Shown piece by piece: positions 17,436-26,174 of a DNA stretch of 64,000 nt. Within the stretch, counting starts at the first letter, position 1, and every line of letters starts with the position of its first letter. The DNA comes from SABI01 sp028532915 (GTDB lineage Bacteria > Spirochaetota > Spirochaetia > Sphaerochaetales > Sphaerochaetaceae): NCBI GenBank assembly GCA_963677225.1, contig OY781923.1, forward strand, positions 1,860,001 through 1,924,000, given 5' to 3'. The position numbers and the translations under genes were made by a program. The notes beneath the pieces were generated by a model that saw only the letters and a list, made by a program, of their open reading frames with translations, made no database searches and had not been told where the DNA came from.

Positions 17436-18410
17436 TCAGTTCTTTCTTTTTGCTCTGAAATAATCAAGTAATACTGCAAGGATAACGACAAAACCGGTAA
17501 TAACTCTCTCCCAGTAGGAGGAGATATTAAGCAACACTATTCCGTTGGAGAGAATACCCATGAATGTTGCACCTATCAGAGTGCCTATGAGAGTTCCTTC
17601 ACCTCCCGACATCGCTGTACCGCCGATGATTGCAGCAGTGACACTCGGCATAACCCAAGAAGCTCCCATCGTCGGCTGCCCGGCATTCATCCTACTTGTC
17701 ATCAGTATTCCTGCCATTGCTGAAAAGAGACCGGAGAACATATAGACATACATGATCTCAAGGTCAACTTTTATTCCTGCGAGGGTTGCAGCAATCTTGT
17801 TACCGCCGGCAGCATATACATTTCTCCCAAATGGGGTTTTCATCAATACATAGTGCATTATACCAAAGACGATGATCATGATGATTACCGGAATCGGTAT
17901 GATGCCCACCATACCCTGTCCGAGAAAAGTAAATGATTGAGGAAGCTCCAACACGGGATATCCTTTCGTAATCACAAGGATCAAGCCTCCAAGAACTTCA
18001 CCCATAGCCAGCGTCACAATAAAAGCGTTCAGTTTAAGACGACCTATCAGATATCCGTTTATCAGCCCCATCCCCATACCGAAGATCAGGGCAAGTGGGA
18101 CACCAATCATTACGGGCAGTCCGAAATGTGCCTCTGAGATGAACAGAGAAACCAGAATTCCGCTGAGACCTGCCACCGACCCCACAGAAAGATCGATTCC
18201 GGCTGTCAACAAGACTAATGTCTGTCCCAAAGCGACGATTGCGATAAATGAGACCTGCCGGATTACTGTCCCAATATTATATGCTGTCAAGAAGGTATCT
18301 GTCGCAATACCAAGGATCAGACAGATTCCCAATAATCCGAAGAAGATATTGATCTCCTTTGATTTCAATATCGTTGCCATAGACCTGTTGTTTTTGAATA
18401 TATTTTTCAT
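17436..18410 (-). CDS. Ribose-type ABC transporter permease
   Basis: 324 residues with eight to ten membrane helices, all features of the RbsC/BPD_transp_2 family: the opening FFGLLGICLILGIATDTFL, the conserved VLLTAGIDLSVGSVAGLSG, NAFIVTLAMGEVLGGL, and the C-terminal AAIIGGTAMSGGEGTLIGT. It forms the channel for the sugar delivered by the binding protein two genes upstream. It begins directly after the ATPase stop. The substrate is probably a pentose-like sugar or polyol judged from the divergent operon (inference). Confidence 0.93.
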   Translation of the reverse strand: MKNIFKNNRSMATILKSKEINIFFGLLGICLILGIATDTFLTAYNIGTVIRQVSFIAIVALGQTLVLLTAGIDLSVGSVAGLSGILVSLFISEAHFGLPVMIGVPLALIFGMGMGLINGYLIGRLKLNAFIVTLAMGEVLGGLILVITKGYPVLELPQSFTFLGQGMVGIIPIPVIIMIIVFGIMHYVLMKTPFGRNVYAAGGNKIAATLAGIKVDLEIMYVYMFSGLFSAMAGILMTSRMNAGQPTMGASWVMPSVTAAIIGGTAMSGGEGTLIGTLIGATFMGILSNGIVLLNISSYWERVITGFVVILAVLLDYFRAKRKN

Positions 18411-19919
18411 TTACTGATTCTCTCCTGCTGTTAATGCAATATGCATCAGTTTTTCCTGTGTTGCCTCTTGAGCCTCAATTTCCCCTTTCTTCTCACCTTC
18501 ATGCATCACCATGATCCGGTCCGAGATATCAAGGATCTCCTCCAGTTCGGAACTAATGACGATGATCGAGACTCCTGTTTCGGTGAGTTGTCTCAACAGA
18601 TTGTGAATCTCCTGTTTCGCCTGGATATCGATCCCGCGTGTAGGTTCATCCAATATGATGATTTTACTTTTTGCCAGAAGACATCGTGCGATGATCACTT
18701 TTTGCTGATTTCCTCCGGAAAGGTTCTTTATCTGCTGATGATTGGATGAGACTTTTATCCCCAGAGAATTGATATAACTTGAAACATCGTTATTTAGCTG
18801 TACATCATCGATCATTCCATGATGAAAATAATGCGAAGTATGTGAAAGTGCCATATTCTTTGCTACGCTGAGCAGTGGAATTATTCCCATCTGGCGGCGT
18901 TCTTCAGGAACATAAGCAATATGATGATTGATAGCATCTTTAGGATGCCTGTGGGTAATCTCCTTGCCGTTTAGCAGCATAACGCCTGAATCAGGGGAGG
19001 TCATCCCGAATATAGCATTCGCTAATTCAGTACGACCCGATCCGACCAGCCCGCTTATTCCGAGGATTTCTCCCTCATGCAGGTCAAAGGAGACATCAGT
19101 GAATTCCTTTTTTCTTGTCAGATTTCTCACTGAGAATACTATAGGATTCGAGACCTTACTCTCCTTCACCGCCCGTTCATTTTTGTGAAGAGCTCTTCCT
19201 ACCATGAGAGAAACCAGCTGGTCAATTGTTGTAGACTCCGGCGAGACAGTGTCAATAAGACACCCGTCTCTCATGACAGATATACTATCTGAAAGAGCCA
19301 TTATCTCATTCATTCTATGAGAAATGTAAAAGATAGTCGTTCCTGAATCTTTAAGTTCGTGGATAACCTTAAACAACTGTTCGCTCTCTTTATCTGTCAA
19401 GCTTGCTGTAGGTTCATCAAAAATGATCAACTCTGCTCCAAACGACAGGACACGCGCTATCTGAACCAATTGCTGATTCGCAACCGACAGACTTTTCGCT
19501 TTCTGCTGAACCTGGATATCGGGATTTAGCTTGTCGATGGTCTTCTGGGCTATCTCTATCTGTCTGAGATTATCAACTCTTTTGATGACCCCTTTCTTCA
19601 ATGGAAACATCCCCAGCGTAATATTTTCGGCAATACTCATATTGGGAACGAGGTTCAGTTCCTGTGCAACGATTCCTATTCCCAATTTCTGTGCATCTAC
19701 CGGAGAATGAATTCTGACGGACTCGCCTTTATAGAAAATCTGCCCGTTATCTGGCTGGTAAATTCCCATAAGGACGTTCATCAAAGTACTCTTTCCGGCA
19801 CCGTTTTCACCCACAATAGAGTGAATCTTACCATCCTCAGCTGAAATCGAAACAGAATCGAGGGCTTTCACCCCCGGGAAATTTTTTGAAATATTCTGCG
19901 TTTGTAATAAAATTGACAC
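18411..19919 (-). CDS. Ribose-type ABC transporter ATP-binding protein (two ATPase domains)
   Basis: 502 residues from a GTG start (VSILLQTQNISKNF) with GGAG six to eight bases upstream; a longer reading would start inside a hairpin and is unlikely. Domain 1 has GENGAGKSTLMNVLMG, LSVANQQLVQIARVLS and LIIFDEPTASL. Domain 2 has the degenerate P-loop SGLVGSGRTELANAIFG, then LSGGNQQKVIIARCLL and IIILDEPTRGID. This tandem build is standard for RbsA/XylG-type ATPases, which energise monosaccharide import. It is the middle gene of the binding protein-ATPase-permease operon. Confidence 0.95.
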   Translation of the reverse strand: MSILLQTQNISKNFPGVKALDSVSISAEDGKIHSIVGENGAGKSTLMNVLMGIYQPDNGQIFYKGESVRIHSPVDAQKLGIGIVAQELNLVPNMSIAENITLGMFPLKKGVIKRVDNLRQIEIAQKTIDKLNPDIQVQQKAKSLSVANQQLVQIARVLSFGAELIIFDEPTASLTDKESEQLFKVIHELKDSGTTIFYISHRMNEIMALSDSISVMRDGCLIDTVSPESTTIDQLVSLMVGRALHKNERAVKESKVSNPIVFSVRNLTRKKEFTDVSFDLHEGEILGISGLVGSGRTELANAIFGMTSPDSGVMLLNGKEITHRHPKDAINHHIAYVPEERRQMGIIPLLSVAKNMALSHTSHYFHHGMIDDVQLNNDVSSYINSLGIKVSSNHQQIKNLSGGNQQKVIIARCLLAKSKIIILDEPTRGIDIQAKQEIHNLLRQLTETGVSIIVISSELEEILDISDRIMVMHEGEKKGEIEAQEATQEKLMHIALTAGENQ

Positions 19920-19932
19920 AAGTTTCTCCAAG

Positions 19933-19967
19933 AAAACTGGCTTGAAGCAAATGATCAAGCCAGTTTT
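19933..19967 (-). promoter_or_regulatory. Intercistronic hairpin between binding-protein and ATPase genes
   Basis: A perfect 13-bp inverted repeat AAAACTGGCTTGA/TCAAGCCAGTTTT encloses a 9-nt loop and on the minus strand is followed by CTTGGAG. Such elements often act as partial terminators or 3'-end stabilisers that raise binding-protein mRNA over the downstream genes. Confidence 0.75.
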
Positions 19968-19978
19968 ATTTCAATATT

Positions 19979-20971
19979 CTATAGATCGGCCTTGGTAATA
20001 ATTCTGGACCCGGTCTGATGCTCTGCAGGAATTGTATGGTTCATATTGATCGCTGTCAAATACATTACTGACCAATATCCCTGTTCCCACTGTCGCTGTG
20101 CTGCCGTAGCATCAATCACGCCCTCTTCGATCAGCTGAAGAGTTTCATCCAGATCGTCCATACCGACAATGTGGACTTTTCCGGCCTTTCCTGCCAATTT
20201 GATAGCTCTTGCTGCTCCGATCGGGGCTGAAGCATTACAACCGAAGATACCTACCAATTTGCTGTGAGCCTGAAGAGCATTCTCTGTAAGCTCAACTGCC
20301 TTCTGCATGTTATCATTGTCAGCCCTTTCAAAGACTAAGTCGATATTGGGATATTCTGAAATAGCTGCTTTAAATCCTTTCACACGACCCACATGATTGG
20401 GAGCTGAAAGAGACCCGCTCAAAATTCCTACCTCACCTTTTTCTCCGATGGTATCAGCAAGGAAATGCCCTAGGCGGTATCCATCTTCGAAGTCCTTATT
20501 ATGTCCCACATATAGAGGTCTTGAGCTGTCCGGAGCATCAGTATCAAAAGTAATCACATTCACACCCGCCTTGATCGCATCATCAATCAATTGTGCCTCT
20601 GATGCAGGATCTAATGCTGCGATTGCGATACCGTCAGGTCTTCTGCTGACATTCGATTCGATCTTCTCCATGTGTTTTGTGAGATCAGCTTCTGTAGGTG
20701 GATCGAATTTGATCTTCACATTCACACCCATCTGAGCCAGATTCTCGGCTGCAGCTAGCGCTCCATCCTGAACAACATCATACCATGGATGCACGACCTT
20801 CGGAATGAATACATATTCCAGAACATCATCGACAGGCTGAATCAGTGCTGCCTGACCACTCAAACTTTCTGATTTTTTTTCATCTTCTTTCGTTTCTGCC
20901 TGCGGATTCGCAAATAATACGCTTGAGCATGCTAAAAGAAGAACCAATAGAACAGTTAATACCTTCTTCAT
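19979..20971 (-). CDS. Ribose-type ABC transporter periplasmic sugar-binding protein
   Basis: 330 residues. The N-terminus MKKVLTVLLVLLLAC is a signal, with either a lipobox LLAC at Cys15 or type I cleavage after VLFA. The Peripla_BP_4 fold is evident: YVFIPKVVHPWYDVVQDGAL, RRPDGIAIAALDPASEAQLI, VNVITFDTDAPDS and VGILSGSLSAPNHVGRVKG. The Asp-rich FDTDAPDS and the hinge match the ribose/allose-binding cluster. It captures the substrate in the periplasm. AGGAGG precedes the ATG. Expression probably answers to the divergently encoded DeoR regulator. Confidence 0.93.
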   Translation of the reverse strand: MKKVLTVLLVLLLACSSVLFANPQAETKEDEKKSESLSGQAALIQPVDDVLEYVFIPKVVHPWYDVVQDGALAAAENLAQMGVNVKIKFDPPTEADLTKHMEKIESNVSRRPDGIAIAALDPASEAQLIDDAIKAGVNVITFDTDAPDSSRPLYVGHNKDFEDGYRLGHFLADTIGEKGEVGILSGSLSAPNHVGRVKGFKAAISEYPNIDLVFERADNDNMQKAVELTENALQAHSKLVGIFGCNASAPIGAARAIKLAGKAGKVHIVGMDDLDETLQLIEEGVIDATAAQRQWEQGYWSVMYLTAINMNHTIPAEHQTGSRIITKADL

Positions 20972-21000
20972 AAGGAACCTCCTAAAATTTTATCTTCCTT

Positions 21001-21030
21001 ATTATATGATTTAAATTTTCGTATTGTCAA
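21001..21030 (-). promoter_or_regulatory. Promoter of the ABC operon with operator-like spacer
   Basis: On the minus strand, TTGACA (21025-21030) and TATAAT (21001-21006) are both perfect consensus and 18 bp apart. The spacer carries TACGAAAATTT, one copy of the TTTCGTA-type motif repeated across this divergent intergenic region (others at 21053-21067, 21098-21111 and 21186-21195). It is likely a DeoR operator site (inference). Confidence 0.75.
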
Positions 21031-21183
21031 ATATTTTTTTCTATAAATTTCTTTTTACGAAAATTTTAGCAAACAAACAAATATACAGAAAAAATATTTT
21101 TACGATAAAATCATTATATCTATTTATATATTATATAATTAATATAATAAATTTACAATACATAAAGCGTAACGTATTTTGAC

Positions 21184-21212
21184 TTGCATTTTCGTTTTTT
21201 TTGGTTTATAGT
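21184..21212 (+). promoter_or_regulatory. Promoter of the transketolase-kinase-deoR operon
   Basis: TTGCAT (21184-21189) and TATAGT (21207-21212) are 17 bp apart. The spacer begins TTTCGTTTT, mirroring the TACGAAA element in the spacer of the divergent promoter, consistent with one repressor acting on both. Confidence 0.65.
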
Positions 21213-21241
21213 CAAATCATAGATATTTTTAGGAGTTTTTC

Positions 21242-22060
21242 ATGACTATAAAAGAGCTAGAGCTTAAAGCAAACAGCATACGAAAAGCTATTGTCAATAT
21301 GATATATAATGCGAAGGGAGGTCATCTCGGAACTTCATTATCTGAAGTCGATATCCTGACATATCTTTTCTTCTCGTGTATGAACATTGATCCGGAATCC
21401 CCAAAAAAAGAAGAGAGAGACCGATTCATTCTCAGTAAAGGCCATGGGTCTGAAGGACTCTACTGCACTTTGCAGGCAAGAGGATACTTTCCTGAAGAAT
21501 GGATCGATCATTATATGGATCATTCAAATCCTCTGACAATCCATCCGACGAACAAAGTCCCGGGTATAGAGGTATGTACCGGTGCTCTCGGACACGGTCT
21601 TTCGATAGCTGCCGGCATCGCTCTATCTGCAAAATTAAACGAAAAGAATTATAAATGTTTTGCTCTTACCGGTGACGGTGAACTCCAGGAGGGATCAAAC
21701 TGGGAAGCCGCGATGTTCGCCAGTCAGAAGAAGCTTGACAATTTTGTGTGGATTATTGATTACAATAAGCTTCAATTGTTCAAATCCGTTGAAGATACAG
21801 TGAGTCTCGAACCCATCAGAGGAAAACTCGAATCATTCGGATTTGATGTTCATGAAGTTGACGGAAACGATATGACCGGTATTCATAATACGTTCAGTTC
21901 GATTGATTTCACCTGCGGTAAACCCCATGCGGTCATAGCCCACACTACTAAAGGTAAAGGGATTTCGTATGCAGAGAATGTTGCTGCATGGCACCATAAG
22001 ATCCCGAATACACAAGAATGGGAACAAGCTATCAAGGAGCTCAACAATGCCAGAGTATAA
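21242..22060 (+). CDS. Transketolase, N-terminal (ThDP pyrophosphate-binding) subunit, locus 1
   Basis: 272 residues, the length of a split transketolase N-half. FILSKGHGSEGLYCTLQARG and GALGHGLSIAAGIALSA are family blocks. The ThDP/Mg2+ motif is GDGELQEGSNWEAAMFA (GDG at 144-146) with the partner Asn in DYNKLQ (about 175). With the next gene it forms a two-subunit transketolase that moves two-carbon units between sugar phosphates. First gene of the operon; AGGAG precedes the ATG by six bases. It overlaps the C-subunit by 14 bp. Confidence 0.93.
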   Translation: MTIKELELKANSIRKAIVNMIYNAKGGHLGTSLSEVDILTYLFFSCMNIDPESPKKEERDRFILSKGHGSEGLYCTLQARGYFPEEWIDHYMDHSNPLTIHPTNKVPGIEVCTGALGHGLSIAAGIALSAKLNEKNYKCFALTGDGELQEGSNWEAAMFASQKKLDNFVWIIDYNKLQLFKSVEDTVSLEPIRGKLESFGFDVHEVDGNDMTGIHNTFSSIDFTCGKPHAVIAHTTKGKGISYAENVAAWHHKIPNTQEWEQAIKELNNARV

Positions 22061-23000
22061 AAGAAAAAGTATAAGAGCATCTCAGATTGAAGAATATATC
22101 TCACTGGTAGAACAGGGTGTAAATATCATCTATGTGGTCAGTGATTCGATCAGTACAAGCAAGATCGCACCATTTATGGAAAGATTTCCTGAAAGACTGG
22201 TGAATGTGGGAATTGCAGAACAGAACCTGATCGGAGTCGCGACAGGTCTCAGCAACGGCGGGTTCATACCCGTAACCGGGAATGCTACTCCCTTTCTCAT
22301 ATCCCGCTCTAACGAACAGTTGAAAGTCGATGCCAGTTATTCACATACTAATATCAAAATCAATGGGCTTCACGCAGGGTTCAGTTACGGTACTGACGGG
22401 GTAACCCATCACGAAGTGAACGACATTTCTACAGTAAGAGGATTTCCCTCCTTTGAGATTTTTGCTCCGATGGACCCTGCCGACTGCAAATTTATCACCC
22501 GCTATAGCGTCCTCGAAAACAATGGACCGGTCTATATCAGTCTCAACACCGGAGAATATCAGTCACTTCTTCCCGAGAATGAAAAACGGACTGTAGGGGT
22601 ACCTTTGCAGTTCGAACATGGTGATGATATCACGGTCATCGCGCTTGGAACAGCGATTCATGATGTTCTGGAAGCATATACTCAAGTCAAAACAAAAGGA
22701 ATCTGTCATGCAGATATTTTCGCGGTGAACTCTATCAGACCTTTCTATCCCGATTCTCTGATTGAATCATTGTGCAGGACAGGTCGTGTAATCACGGTTG
22801 AACAGCACTCAACTCATGGAGGGCTCGGAAGCAAGGTCGCTGAACTCATCGCGGATGAAGGAATCGGAGCAAAACTGTTCAGGATGGGTGTCCCCGAAGG
22901 AGTCTTTACAAAAAACTGGACCGCAGCCGATAATAAGAAATACTTCGCACTGGGTGCAGAAGGCATAAAGTCAAAAATCAGAGAGGCAATGAAATTATGA
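22047..23000 (+). CDS. Transketolase, C-terminal subunit, locus 1
   Basis: 317 residues from the ATG with AAGGAG eight bases upstream (MPEYKRKSIRAS). The catalytic glutamate lies in NVGIAEQNLIGVATGLS. The next block departs from ordinary transketolases: VTGNATPFLISRSNEQLK replaces the usual F-x2-F-x3-R-x2-E-Q-I-R pattern, while GLHAGFSYGTDGVTHHEVND keeps the G-x-D-G-x-T-H core. RVITVEQHSTHGGLGSKVAE is the C-terminal signature. The divergent pocket suggests a dedicated substrate (inference). The stop overlaps the kinase start (ATGA). Confidence 0.92.
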   Translation: MPEYKRKSIRASQIEEYISLVEQGVNIIYVVSDSISTSKIAPFMERFPERLVNVGIAEQNLIGVATGLSNGGFIPVTGNATPFLISRSNEQLKVDASYSHTNIKINGLHAGFSYGTDGVTHHEVNDISTVRGFPSFEIFAPMDPADCKFITRYSVLENNGPVYISLNTGEYQSLLPENEKRTVGVPLQFEHGDDITVIALGTAIHDVLEAYTQVKTKGICHADIFAVNSIRPFYPDSLIESLCRTGRVITVEQHSTHGGLGSKVAELIADEGIGAKLFRMGVPEGVFTKNWTAADNKKYFALGAEGIKSKIREAMKL

Positions 23001-24493
23001 GCAAGCTTCCGCAAGAGTATGTGCTGGTAATAGATCAGGGTACAAGTGGCACCAAAGCGAGCATTGTATCATCCTCGGCAGAAATATTGATCACACACAC
23101 TGAACCTCTGGAGACTCGCTATACCCCGGAAGGATATGCGGAACAGGATCCTGAACAATTATATGAAAGCACAATCGAGGCAGTCGGCAGTGTGCTGAAT
23201 CAGTGCCGGCAGTCTGATCTGAAAGTCACTGACATACGATCAATAGGAATAAGCAACCAGAGAGAATCCTTTCTCCTCTGGGACGAAGATGGTGAACCTT
23301 TGACGAATGTTATCCTCTGGCACTGCAAACGGTCGATACAGATTTGTGAACGATTCAAAGAACATGAGCCGAAAATCTCCGAGATAACAGGGTTGCGAGT
23401 CGATCCCTATTTTTCGGGAACCAAACTCCGTTGGGTCTTGGAACATGAGGAAAAAGTCAGGGAGGTCTATGAACGGGGAGAGGCCTTTTTCGGAACTGTC
23501 GATACATGGCTGATCTACCTTCTCACCGGAAAGAAATCCTATACCACCGATCAGACTAACGCATCAAGGACATTACTTTTTGACATCCGTCATCTGAGAT
23601 GGTCCGATGAGCTTCTTAATCTGTTCAAAGTTGAATTGATACAGCTGCCGGAAGTTCTCTCTTCCGACAGTATTTTCGGCACCACTGACTTGAACCGGCT
23701 GCTCCCCGCTTCTGTCCCGATCACAGGGGTTCTTGGAGATTCTCAGGCAGCCTCTGTCGGTGAAGGTCTTTTTGAAGCAGGCGATACGAAAGTCACTATG
23801 GGAACAGGATCTTCTCTCATGGTGAATACGGTCGATCACGTCAAATCATCATCCGGTCTGGTAAGCACTATCTGCTGGTCGACCAAAGACAAAACGTCAT
23901 ATGGTCTTGAAGGGATCATTGTAAGTTGCGGTTCTACTCTAACATGGCTCATCGAGGAGATGAAGTTCGTCTCCAATGTGCGGGAAATCGATTCAATCGC
24001 CGAGTCTACCTGCGACAGCTCCCCCGTATCATTTATTCCTGCACTGGGCGGACTCGGAGCCCCATATTGGAACAGAAAAGCGACAGCATCTTTTCAGGGT
24101 CTAAGATTCGGAGTCACCAAAGAAAAGATGGTGAGAGCGGTTGTAGAATCCTACCCCTTCATTCTCCACGATATCATCATGAGTGTAAAACATGATCTAC
24201 AAAATGCCGATATCTGTCTCAAAGCAGATGGGGGTATGACAAACTCCGGGATTACAATGCAGCTGATTAGTGATATACTGCAGACTGAAGTTTTTGTTGA
24301 TAGAAGAAAAGAATCAAGTACAATCGGGGCAGCCCTCTTCAGTTTCCTTGGAAATGGATTGTTGACTTTGTCTCAATTGAAAGATATGGCAAAAAACAGT
24401 AAATATACAGTATACCGACCTAAACAGAATGAAAAACTGATTGCTTCTTATGATCTGTGGAAGAAAAGGATGCAGTCACGCAGGAGTGAATAA
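22997..24493 (+). CDS. FGGY-family carbohydrate kinase, glycerol-kinase-like
   Basis: 498 residues, close to GlpK length. It follows the glycerol-kinase pattern closely: DQGTSGTKASIV (phosphate loop), SIGISNQRESFLLWD, ILWHCKRSIQICERF, TGLRVDPYFSGTKLRWVLEH, FGTVDTWLIYLLTG, TDQTNASRTLLFDI, and GVLGDSQAASVGEG with the catalytic Asp. C-terminal ATP-site segments are LKADGGMTNSG and SSTIGAALF. Despite the GlpK likeness, its place between a split transketolase and a DeoR gene points to a ketose or polyol rather than plain glycerol catabolism; apulose is one candidate (inference). It is coupled to the upstream gene by a 4-bp overlap. Confidence 0.9.
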   Translation: MSKLPQEYVLVIDQGTSGTKASIVSSSAEILITHTEPLETRYTPEGYAEQDPEQLYESTIEAVGSVLNQCRQSDLKVTDIRSIGISNQRESFLLWDEDGEPLTNVILWHCKRSIQICERFKEHEPKISEITGLRVDPYFSGTKLRWVLEHEEKVREVYERGEAFFGTVDTWLIYLLTGKKSYTTDQTNASRTLLFDIRHLRWSDELLNLFKVELIQLPEVLSSDSIFGTTDLNRLLPASVPITGVLGDSQAASVGEGLFEAGDTKVTMGTGSSLMVNTVDHVKSSSGLVSTICWSTKDKTSYGLEGIIVSCGSTLTWLIEEMKFVSNVREIDSIAESTCDSSPVSFIPALGGLGAPYWNRKATASFQGLRFGVTKEKMVRAVVESYPFILHDIIMSVKHDLQNADICLKADGGMTNSGITMQLISDILQTEVFVDRRKESSTIGAALFSFLGNGLLTLSQLKDMAKNSKYTVYRPKQNEKLIASYDLWKKRMQSRRSE

Positions 24494-25258
24494 ATGTTAG
24501 CTGATCAGCGTAGGGAAGAAATAGTTGAACTGCTCAGAGAAAATGGTAGTTGCAGGGTGAGTGAACTCGCAAAGATCTTCAATATGACTGAACAGACCAT
24601 CAGACAGGACCTTGAAACGCTTGAAAAACTCAAGGTAGTGAAACGTCAGCACGGTGGAGCATCGATTTCGAACTACTCATCCTTCGCAGGCTCGATCCAA
24701 CTTGAACGAAGAACACATATGGAAGAAAAGCAGAAAATCGGTGAAGTCGCCGCTTCCTACGTAAAATCGGGAGACAGCCTGATCCTTGACTCAGGTACGA
24801 CTGTCACCGAAATGGCGAAACATCTGGTGAACCTGAAAAATCTAAAGATCGTAACCCCTTCTCTCAACCTTACTCTCATTCTTGGAAAGGAACCCACTAA
24901 CAGCATCGTGATGACCGGAGGAGAATTCAAGGCGCCCACCCTGTCTCTTACAGGGATACAAGCTTCTGCAATCTTCGATAATCTCTATGTCGAAAAACTA
25001 TTTCTGGCAACAGGAGGTTTTTCTTTGAATTCAGGTCTCTCCTACCCCAGTTTTTCAGATATCCCATTAAAAAAAGCGATGATAGAATCTGCAAAAATCG
25101 TCTATCTTCTGGCAGATTCAAGCAAGCTTGAACTTCTTCAGTTCGCTTCACTAGGAAATATTGAAAATATTAAATATCTAATCACTGATGACAAGGTCAA
25201 ACCTGATTATGTAGAAAAACTACAGAATATCGGAATCACCACAATTATCGCTAAATAG
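24494..25258 (+). CDS. DeoR-family transcriptional repressor
   Basis: 254 residues. The N-terminal helix-turn-helix is RREEIVELLRENGSCRVSEL and IFNMTEQTIRQDLETLEKL, followed by the family RQHGGASI. The C-terminal sensor (DeoRC) has LILDSGTTVTEMAKHL, VMTGGEFKAPTLSLTG and IVYLLADSSKLE. Such repressors bind a phosphorylated sugar intermediate. It starts directly after the kinase stop, with AGGAG nine bases before the ATG, so it would autoregulate the operon and probably the divergent ABC operon through the TTTCGTA-type sites. Confidence 0.94.
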   Translation: MLADQRREEIVELLRENGSCRVSELAKIFNMTEQTIRQDLETLEKLKVVKRQHGGASISNYSSFAGSIQLERRTHMEEKQKIGEVAASYVKSGDSLILDSGTTVTEMAKHLVNLKNLKIVTPSLNLTLILGKEPTNSIVMTGGEFKAPTLSLTGIQASAIFDNLYVEKLFLATGGFSLNSGLSYPSFSDIPLKKAMIESAKIVYLLADSSKLELLQFASLGNIENIKYLITDDKVKPDYVEKLQNIGITTIIAK

Positions 25259-25381
25259 TAAAGAATCTCCTTCACAGCAATCGGATCAACTCCATCCTGT
25301 ACATAGAATATAATTTCTCTTCTTTACAATAATTCCATTTATTTGTACATTTCATGAACAATCACAGTGAAAGGAGCCATT

Positions 25382-25927
25382 ATGGATGCAATAGAGATGA
25401 TCAAAGAAAGAAGAAGTATTCGCAAATTCAAAAATGAGAAGGTTGACAGGGATCTTATGAAGGAGATTGTCTCTATCAGCAGATTCGCACCCTCATGGGG
25501 AAACTTCCAGGTTGCACGATATACCCTTGTAGATGATCCTGATCTCATCAGAAAGATCGCCGACGAGGGTGTTCACGGATTCAATTACAACATCAATTCG
25601 CTTCGTAATGCTCCTGGTGTCGCTATTCTCAGCTACGTGAAAGGAAAGAGCGGCCGTCTGGAGAAGATCAAACTTCAACCCAATCAGGAACACGGCTGGG
25701 AACTGTTCGATACGGGAATAGCATGTCAGACATTCTGTCTCGCTTCTCACGCAAAGGGTATCGGCACAGTTATCATGGGAGTCATAAACCAGGATGAAAT
25801 CGCGAAGATAATCGATCTTCCGTCGGATCAGCAGGTTTCTGCGCTGATAGCCTACGGGTATGAAGAGATCCATCCGAAACCGACAAGAAGAAAGGATGTT
25901 GATGAGATACTCCGTTTCGTCGACTGA
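25382..25927 (+). CDS. Nitroreductase-family flavoprotein
   Basis: 181 residues. EMIKERRSIRKFKNEKVDRD and SRFAPSWGNFQVARYTLVDD are the classic FMN-binding start (R-R-S-x-R-x-F, and Ala-Pro-S then N). GWELFDTGIACQTFCLASHA KGIGT follows as the second FMN region (split here only by a space), and ALIAYGYEEIHPKPTRR closes. These enzymes use NAD(P)H to reduce nitro compounds, quinones or other substrates; the physiological one cannot be told. AAAGGAG lies five bases before the chosen ATG. It appears to be transcribed alone. Confidence 0.92.
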   Translation: MDAIEMIKERRSIRKFKNEKVDRDLMKEIVSISRFAPSWGNFQVARYTLVDDPDLIRKIADEGVHGFNYNINSLRNAPGVAILSYVKGKSGRLEKIKLQPNQEHGWELFDTGIACQTFCLASHAKGIGTVIMGVINQDEIAKIIDLPSDQQVSALIAYGYEEIHPKPTRRKDVDEILRFVD

Positions 25928-25953
25928 GCAATAGAGATAACATCTCATGATAC

Positions 25954-26018
25954 AGGCCCGTTTGGGCCTATATGAACACACACCGCTGAATCCCGATCTT
26001 CCATGACCGGGATTCAGC
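25954..26018 (+). terminator. Two hairpins after the nitroreductase gene
   Basis: AGGCCC-N4-GGGCCT (25954-25969) is followed by GCTGAATCCCG pairing with CGGGATTCAGC (25985-26018, 11 bp). Neither has a T-run, so they may be transcript-end stabilisers rather than intrinsic terminators. Confidence 0.4.
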
Positions 26019-26174
26019 ACGATGATGATCCGTTCAGACAGTTTCAAAGGAGAAAATCTCTCCCATTTTTTGTGAAGATCATGTAAATATTCTTGAAATG
26101 AGTCCAGATTTATTGACTCGATCGTATAATTCCCTTACCTTTCCAAGCATACAGCTTCACGCAGGAGTACCATA

